Notes under the pieces: generated by a model
Told to the model about the DNA's origin: nothing
What the model saw: the letters and a program-made list of their open reading frames with translations, nothing else
The model's database searches: none
Origin: Treponema sp.
Lineage (GTDB): Bacteria > Spirochaetota > Spirochaetia > Treponematales > Treponemataceae
NCBI GenBank assembly: GCA_016297415.1
Contig: JAEDGQ010000003.1
Span: 1 to 52,514 of the forward strand
Length of the DNA: 52,514 nt
Reading direction: 5' to 3'
Program-made: the position numbers and the translations under genes
In this document: in pieces, positions 47,745 to 52,514 of the stretch
Numbering within the stretch: position 1 is the first letter of the stretch
Layout: each line of letters begins with the position of its first letter

Positions 47745-50700
47745 ATGACATTTTCTGAAAAATGTGTAAATAAACCGGTAACAACCAAGCTTTTGTTCAT
47801 TCTGGCAATTGTCCTTGGTATTTTCTGTACAACACAGCTTCCGGTTGATATGTTTCCTGAAATGGATCTTCCTTACATGCTGGTTTTTACTCAGTATGAT
47901 GGTGCTGGTCCTGAAGAAGTAGAACAGTCTGTTACAACAACTCTGGAAAGTTCTCTTTCTGGTGTATCAGGTCTTAAGAACCTCCATTCCCAGTCAATGG
48001 GTGGTATTTCCCTTGTAATTCTTGAATTTAACTACGGTACAAATCTTGATGCTGCCGGTGGTGATGTTCGCGATAAGATTGACCTTGTCCGAAACTTCCT
48101 GCCGGATGATGCAAAATCACCAGTTACAATTAAGATGGACCCTTCAATGATGCCAATCATGATGCTGGCCCTTCGCGGAAGCCGTACACCAGAAGAGCTC
48201 CGCGCTTTTGCAGAAGACACAATTAAGCCTCGTCTTGAACAGATTGACGGTATTGCCTCTGCAAACGTTTCCGGTGGTCGTGAAAAATCAATTAACGTTG
48301 ATATTCCTCGCGACCGTCTTGAAGCTTATGGACTTACAATTTCCAATGTTTCTCAAATGATTGGTATTCAGAACATTCAGTCTTCCGGTGGTACAATTAC
48401 TTCCGGTGATACAAACTACACAATCAAAAACGATGGTAAATACAAATCTCTTGAAGACCTTAAAAACACAGTAATTTCTTACAAAGTTGGCAGCGACCAT
48501 GCCCTTCGTACAGTCCGCCTCCGTGATATTGCTGATGTTTATGAAGGATACAAAGATGTTTCAACACTGGCTTACCTTGACGGTGAACCTTGTGTAATGA
48601 TTATGCTTCAGAAACAGTCTGGTAAAAACTCTGTACAGGCTGCAAAAAATGTTCGTAAAGTTCTTGATAAACTCAAAGCTGAAATTCCAAGTGATATTGA
48701 AATCATAGAAACATCAAACACTGTAGACATCATTAAACAGACAATCAGCGAAGTAGTATGGTCAGTAATTCAGGGTGCACTCCTCGCCATTGCAATTCTG
48801 TTCATCTTCCTTCGTTCCTTAAAGTCTACACTTATCGTTGGTGCTTCAATTCCAATTTCAGTTTTGATCACGCTTCTTTGTATGTACCTGAAAGGAATTA
48901 CCATTAACCAGATTTCCATGGTAGGTCTCCTCCTTGGTATCGGTATGCTTGTAGATAACTCAATCGTAGTTCTTGAAAACATTTATGCTTACATTGAACG
49001 GGATACAAAACCAAAAGTTGCCGCAGTTCTTGGTTCTCAGGAAATGGTAACTTCAATTACAGGTTCTACTCTTACATCTGTATGTATCTTCCTCCCAATG
49101 CTGGTATTCCAGAGCAAGCTTGGTGTAATGGGACAGCTCTTTAACAACGTTGCATGGACAATCATCTTCTCCCTTATGTCTTCTCTTATCGTTGCCATGG
49201 CACTTGTTCCAGTACTTTGTTCAACAATCAAGCGTAAGTCTGAAACTAAAAAGACAAAGCTTTCTGAACTTACTTATGGCATTAACCGCATGTTCAACAA
49301 CTTCTTCGACAAGCTGGATGAAAAATATGCTGTTGGTGTTACATTTGTTCTTCATCACAAATTAATTTCAATTCTTACAGTTCTCGGATTAGGACTTGTT
49401 TCGATTGTTGCAGTATGGTTTGTAGGTTTCGTATTCATGCCTGAATCTGCATCAAACTCTGTTGCAGTTAAGTTTGAACTTCCAGTAGGTACAAAAGTAG
49501 AAGTAACAGAAGATACACTCCGTGAATTCGAAGCAATGGCTCTTCAGGATCTTAAGGGTATAAAATATACAACTGTTTCTGTCGGTGGTTCTTCTATAAC
49601 TTCATCATCATCAGAAACAAACACAGGTACAGTTACATTTACTCTTTACGAACCTAAAAAGCGTAAGGCCGGATACGAAAGCGAAAAGACAGCAAAAGCA
49701 AAACTTCGTAAGTACTTTACAATGTTCCCGGGTGCAGCCTTAAGCTTCTCGGCAAATGCAAACAGTGCTTCAAGTTCAGCTGGTGTAAAAATCAATATTC
49801 GTTCAGATGACCTTGAACTTGTTAAAGTAACAGCCCGTCAGATTAAAGAGCTTCTTGAAACACGGGCAACAGACCTTGTTTCCGAAGTAGAATCAGATCT
49901 TAAAGACGGTCTTCCACAGGCAAACGTAATATTTGACCGTGACCGTATGCAGGAATTCGGACTTAACATCTATCAGGTTGGTTCAGAAATTTCTGGTGTA
50001 ATCAGTGGTCAGACAGCAAGCCGCTTTACTAAAAACGGTGAAGATATCAACGTTATCGTTCGTGTTGCAGAAAAAGACCGTACCCGTCTTTCCGACCTTG
50101 ATTCAATTTCAATGGTAACTTCAAGCGGAACAAGAATTCCACTTTCAAGCTTTGCACACATTGAAGAATCTCAGGCTCCTGTAACAATCTTCCGTGAAAA
50201 CCAGGCTCGTATTCTTCACATTACAGCAAAACCTCTTCCTGGACTTTCAATCGGTGATGTACAGTCAAAAGTTGTAAAACTCATCGACGAAAACATCCTT
50301 AAAGAAGAAGGTGTTACAATCAGCTACTCAGGTGATATGGAAGATATGCTTGAAGCAATCAAGAGTTTCGGTCTTATTATCATCCTTGCGGCATTCCTGG
50401 TATTCGTAGTTATGGCTTCACAGTTTGAAAGCTTAATCGATCCGTTCATCGTTATCTTTACAATTCCACTTTCCTTCATCGGTGTAATCGCAATTTATGC
50501 AATTACAGGAAACCAGCTCAACGTAGTAACAATCATCGGTATGCTGGTACTTGTAGGTACAATCGTAAACAACGGTATCGTACTTGTAGACTATACAAAC
50601 CTTCTCCGCAAACGTGGTTATGAACTGGAAGAAGCTTGTATTCAGGCTGCAAAAAACCGTCTTCGTCCAATCCTTATGTCAACTTTGACAACAGTAATTT

Positions 50701-51041
50701 CTCTTGCTCCAATGGCATTCTTCCCGGGTGAAGGTTCTGCTTCAATGCAGCCAATTTCCCTCACAGTATTTGGTGGTATGACATTTGGTTCTGTTATGAC
50801 ATTGTTCCTTATGCCGGCAATTTACTTCATCTTCAACAGCATCCGTCTTAAGAGAGCAGAAAAGAAAGCAGCAGAAGCAAAGGCAGTTGAACAGGCAAAA
50901 CTCGAAGATAACTCAACTCAGGCTGAAGCTGCAGTAACAGAAGAAAAACCTGCAGATGGAGAAAAAGCAGCTGAAACAGAAAAACCTGCAAAGCCAAAGC
51001 GCACAAGAAAAGCAAAGGCTGAACCAAAGGAGGCTGAATAA
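47745..51041 (+). CDS. RND efflux pump, HAE1 (AcrB-like) family
   Basis: Proton-driven inner-membrane pump, 1098 residues, twelve helices in two six-helix halves with large periplasmic porter loops (about 35-335 and 560-865). Motifs: PVDMFPEMDLPY; GIGMLVDNSIVVLENI in TM4 (D404 kept, N405 replacing the second Asp of AcrB, common in this subgroup); GMLVLVGTIVNNGIVLVDYTN in TM10; RLRPILMSTLTTVISLAPMA. The cytoplasmic tail (~1040-1098) is rich in Lys, Ala, Glu and Pro and is an extension over most HAE1 pumps. Substrate unknown. It overlaps the next gene by one base (TAATG). Confidence 0.95.
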   Translation: MTFSEKCVNKPVTTKLLFILAIVLGIFCTTQLPVDMFPEMDLPYMLVFTQYDGAGPEEVEQSVTTTLESSLSGVSGLKNLHSQSMGGISLVILEFNYGTNLDAAGGDVRDKIDLVRNFLPDDAKSPVTIKMDPSMMPIMMLALRGSRTPEELRAFAEDTIKPRLEQIDGIASANVSGGREKSINVDIPRDRLEAYGLTISNVSQMIGIQNIQSSGGTITSGDTNYTIKNDGKYKSLEDLKNTVISYKVGSDHALRTVRLRDIADVYEGYKDVSTLAYLDGEPCVMIMLQKQSGKNSVQAAKNVRKVLDKLKAEIPSDIEIIETSNTVDIIKQTISEVVWSVIQGALLAIAILFIFLRSLKSTLIVGASIPISVLITLLCMYLKGITINQISMVGLLLGIGMLVDNSIVVLENIYAYIERDTKPKVAAVLGSQEMVTSITGSTLTSVCIFLPMLVFQSKLGVMGQLFNNVAWTIIFSLMSSLIVAMALVPVLCSTIKRKSETKKTKLSELTYGINRMFNNFFDKLDEKYAVGVTFVLHHKLISILTVLGLGLVSIVAVWFVGFVFMPESASNSVAVKFELPVGTKVEVTEDTLREFEAMALQDLKGIKYTTVSVGGSSITSSSSETNTGTVTFTLYEPKKRKAGYESEKTAKAKLRKYFTMFPGAALSFSANANSASSSAGVKINIRSDDLELVKVTARQIKELLETRATDLVSEVESDLKDGLPQANVIFDRDRMQEFGLNIYQVGSEISGVISGQTASRFTKNGEDINVIVRVAEKDRTRLSDLDSISMVTSSGTRIPLSSFAHIEESQAPVTIFRENQARILHITAKPLPGLSIGDVQSKVVKLIDENILKEEGVTISYSGDMEDMLEAIKSFGLIIILAAFLVFVVMASQFESLIDPFIVIFTIPLSFIGVIAIYAITGNQLNVVTIIGMLVLVGTIVNNGIVLVDYTNLLRKRGYELEEACIQAAKNRLRPILMSTLTTVISLAPMAFFPGEGSASMQPISLTVFGGMTFGSVMTLFLMPAIYFIFNSIRLKRAEKKAAEAKAVEQAKLEDNSTQAEAAVTEEKPADGEKAAETEKPAKPKRTRKAKAEPKEAE

Positions 51042-51367
51042 TGGGTTACATTGAAAATATCCGTAAACATGCCGGAAAATTAACACGCATCGAAATTATT
51101 TTTTCCCAGGCTCTTGAAGAAGACTTCATGCAGGAGTTTAAGGAAAAGAAAGTTGCAGCCCGTTACACAAAACTTGCCAATGTAATGGGTGCCGGTTATT
51201 CAAATCCTCGCCTTGGGGATGCAATCTGGCCGCAGCTTAACATGATGTACATTATTTATTGTGAAGAAGCAGAAGCAAAGAAAATCATTGATATCTGTCA
51301 GTTTCTCCGCGAAAAATACATGGCAGAAGGAATTGCCTGTTTTAAAAGCAGTGCAGAAGAAGTATAA
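51041..51367 (+). CDS. PG0541-like transporter-associated protein
   Basis: A 108-residue cytosolic protein coupled to the RND pump by a 1-base overlap. It begins with a beta-alpha unit (LTRIEIIFSQALEEDFMQEF), has ANVMGAGYSNPRLGDAIWPQ, then a second unit (NMMYIIYCEEAEAKKIIDIC), giving a ferredoxin-like/P-II-like layout. Small proteins of the PG0541 family accompany RND pumps in Bacteroidetes; the gene position and fold fit, but I assign it from memory of the family. It may modulate the pump. Confidence 0.72.
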   Translation: MGYIENIRKHAGKLTRIEIIFSQALEEDFMQEFKEKKVAARYTKLANVMGAGYSNPRLGDAIWPQLNMMYIIYCEEAEAKKIIDICQFLREKYMAEGIACFKSSAEEV

Positions 51368-51448
51368 AGGGAAGGGAAAAGCCTTTCCCTACGCGGCCAC
51401 TCTGTTGGCCGCTACCCATTCTCCTGGGGGCTTTGCCCCCAAACCCCC
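51368..51448. repeat. cluster of three GC-rich hairpins
   Basis: Consecutive stems: GGGAAA..TTTCCC, GCGGCCA-CTCTGT-TGGCCGC (about 51392-51412) and GGGGGC-TTT-GCCCCC (about 51426-51440). It lies behind the efflux operon and probably stops transcription or protects the mRNA end. Confidence 0.6.
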
Positions 51449-51468
51449 TCTAATCTTATAACAATTTT

Positions 51469-51497
51469 TTTACAAATCACGAATTTCAATTTATAAT
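51469..51497 (+). promoter_or_regulatory. promoter abutting the methyltransferase gene
   Basis: -35 TTTACA (51469-51474), 17-bp spacer, perfect -10 TATAAT (51492-51497), then six bases to ATG 51504. No Shine-Dalgarno; leaderless mRNA predicted. Confidence 0.7.
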
Positions 51498-51503
51498 TTA
51501 TGT

Positions 51504-52229
51504 ATGGAAATAAATCAGAACATAGCAGAATACTATGATGAGTTATATCCGGTTACTGAAGAACAAAAAGTGTTTTATTCAAAAAAAATGGAAATGTTCA
51601 AAAAGCCGGTTCGTTTTCTCAGGATTGGCTGTGGAACAGGATCTTTTGAACACAATCTTGCAAAAGACGGTTCGGATGTTACTGGATTAGAAACATCACC
51701 TGAACTTCTGGAGTCTGCAAACAGAAAAAGACGAACACAGTTAATGGCAGTCAGGTATTTTCAGATGCAGGTAATCGAGATGAGCCGGTTTCTTGGAAAA
51801 AAGTTTTACAACATCATTTCAATTTTAGACAACCGCCTGCTGTTTTCTCACGACAAAACTTTAATGGCAAAGTTTTTTTATGACTGTAAACAGCTTCTTT
51901 CAGAAAACGGAATCCTTGTTGTAAAAATTCCAAACTTTGAGTTATACAATTCTTCAAAATTTGATCTTCCTGTACGGGAGAGTATTCGTGCATCTCTTTT
52001 TACATCAATTGAACAGAAAGGGGATGAATGGATAATGAATCAGCATCTTATAAACAGCAGCAACAAAAAAATTAAAGTAACGGAAGATGCCCCTGTTTAT
52101 CTTATAAAAAAGCAGGAACTGGAAGAATTAGCCAGAGCTGCAGGTTTTACAGACATAAAGTTTTATTCAGGATTTAATCTTGAAAGCTTAAAATCAGACA
52201 GCCAGGAAATACTGGCAGTTCTAAGTTAA
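51504..52229 (+). CDS. class I SAM-dependent methyltransferase
   Basis: A 241-residue methyltransferase. The SAM site is FLRIGCGTGSFEHNLAKDGS (about 34-53), followed by VTGLETSPELLESANRK (acidic residue for the ribose), YNIISILDNRLLF (motif IV region) and LSENGILVVKIPNF (motif VI). Substrate cannot be told. A single gene with its own promoter; the start is set by that promoter because no ribosome binding site is present. Confidence 0.88.
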   Translation: MEINQNIAEYYDELYPVTEEQKVFYSKKMEMFKKPVRFLRIGCGTGSFEHNLAKDGSDVTGLETSPELLESANRKRRTQLMAVRYFQMQVIEMSRFLGKKFYNIISILDNRLLFSHDKTLMAKFFYDCKQLLSENGILVVKIPNFELYNSSKFDLPVRESIRASLFTSIEQKGDEWIMNQHLINSSNKKIKVTEDAPVYLIKKQELEELARAAGFTDIKFYSGFNLESLKSDSQEILAVLS

Positions 52230-52335
52230 AAAGAAAGACCCTGCGTTTGAAATGTACTTCAATTGTCGGACTGTTTTTATTCTAGAGGCAAATTGATGTG
52301 TAATGATAAAATATCCTGGCTGATAGTTCCATACT

Positions 52336-52514
52336 TTACGCAACATCTCCCAGCCAGCCGTAATGCTGCACAGACATATCTACAAAGTGATTAAGCAACA
52401 AATTGATTTTGGAATCAAAAGCCTCTTTATCAAAGCTTTGTGGTAAATCGGCATCAAGAGAAGAAATTATTGCATCTTTTACTGTTGTTGAGGCCTGTTC
52501 ATCTTTGTACCAGT
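52336..52514 (-). CDS. HsdR-like C-terminus, partial
   Basis: The last 58 codons of a minus-strand gene entering from beyond the window: WYKDEQASTTVKDAIISSLD, then ADLPQSFDKEAFDSKINLLL and NHFVDMSVQHYGWLGDVA before TAA (52336-52338). The pattern of a helical domain with V.D.I...L...LP.S.D...F..K...L..H fits the C-terminal region of type I restriction HsdR subunits. The upstream part, needed to be sure, is cut by the window edge. 52230-52335 shows nothing recognisable. Confidence 0.55.
   Translation of the reverse strand, partial: WYKDEQASTTVKDAIISSLDADLPQSFDKEAFDSKINLLLNHFVDMSVQHYGWLGDVA

Noticed and set aside
1..52514. tRNA, rRNA, riboswitch or prophage genes
   Set aside because: I looked for cloverleaf ends, T-loop GGTTCRANTCC, known riboswitch cores and phage structural genes and saw none; a covariance-model search could still find a short RNA.

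Overview
The window looks like a chromosomal segment of a spirochaete of the genus Treponema. The grounds are a moderately AT-rich genome, BspA-type leucine-rich-repeat lipoprotein, PPi-type phosphofructokinase, Treponema-style hybrid sensor/AraC regulator with an LplB/LplC-type ABC importer, and a large chemotaxis locus. Three uronate genes (uxaA, uxaB, kdgK) suggest a pectin or uronate user from a rumen, gut or oral habitat. There is no rRNA or tRNA gene, so genus is an inference and species is left open.

Layout. (1) 1-1.6 kb: uxaA. (2) 1.6-13.5 kb: an accessory region. It holds an unknown four-helix membrane protein, an LRR lipoprotein with a divergent Xre repressor, higBA, a YcgN-like gene, a broken gene, fic, hipBA, a phd/vapC pair and an AAA-DUF234 ATPase. 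Gene remnants and several repeat families lie between them: a 68-bp direct repeat around the first 4.7 kb and three identical 86-bp repeats next to the later modules. (3) 13.5-22.7 kb: uxaB, a 1067-residue hybrid transcription regulator and a three-gene sugar ABC importer. (4) 22.7-31.5 kb: housekeeping and sugar genes (TrmH-type methyltransferase, kdgK, GerMN protein, secreted protein, proS, PPi-PFK, SDR) with MITE-like elements between them. (5) 31.5-43 kb: chemotaxis genes on the minus strand (cheW, MCP, cheY, cheB, cheR, cheA, STAS; then cheD, a coiled-coil protein with a CheZ-like motif, and a MinD/FlhG-like ATPase), with one cheW on the plus strand. (6) 43-52.5 kb: TPR lipoprotein, a double-TetR regulator, a TolC-MFP-RND efflux operon with a small PG0541-like partner, a methyltransferase, and the 3' end of an hsdR-like gene cut by the window edge.

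How the genes fit together. UxaB reduces tagaturonate to altronate, UxaA dehydrates altronate to 2-keto-3-deoxygluconate (KDG), and KdgK phosphorylates KDG. The hybrid regulator and ABC importer beside uxaB are good candidates for sensing and importing a uronate-type oligosaccharide, but the substrate is not shown by the sequence. The accessory region carries four toxin or toxin-like modules (HigB, Fic, HipA, VapC).

Most unusual signals: (a) several genes without a Shine-Dalgarno have a good -35/-10 pair ending only 6-9 bases before the start codon, which predicts leaderless mRNAs; (b) identical repeats and a deleted fic copy record cassette-like shuffling; (c) a dispersed hairpin family keeps its loop while its arms covary; (d) MITE-like elements, one inside a tandemly duplicated gene end; (e) a regulator whose kinase-like core lacks the phospho-acceptor histidine; (f) a soluble MCP-tip-like protein carrying a CheZ-type DxxxQ motif in a locus with no other visible CheY phosphatase.
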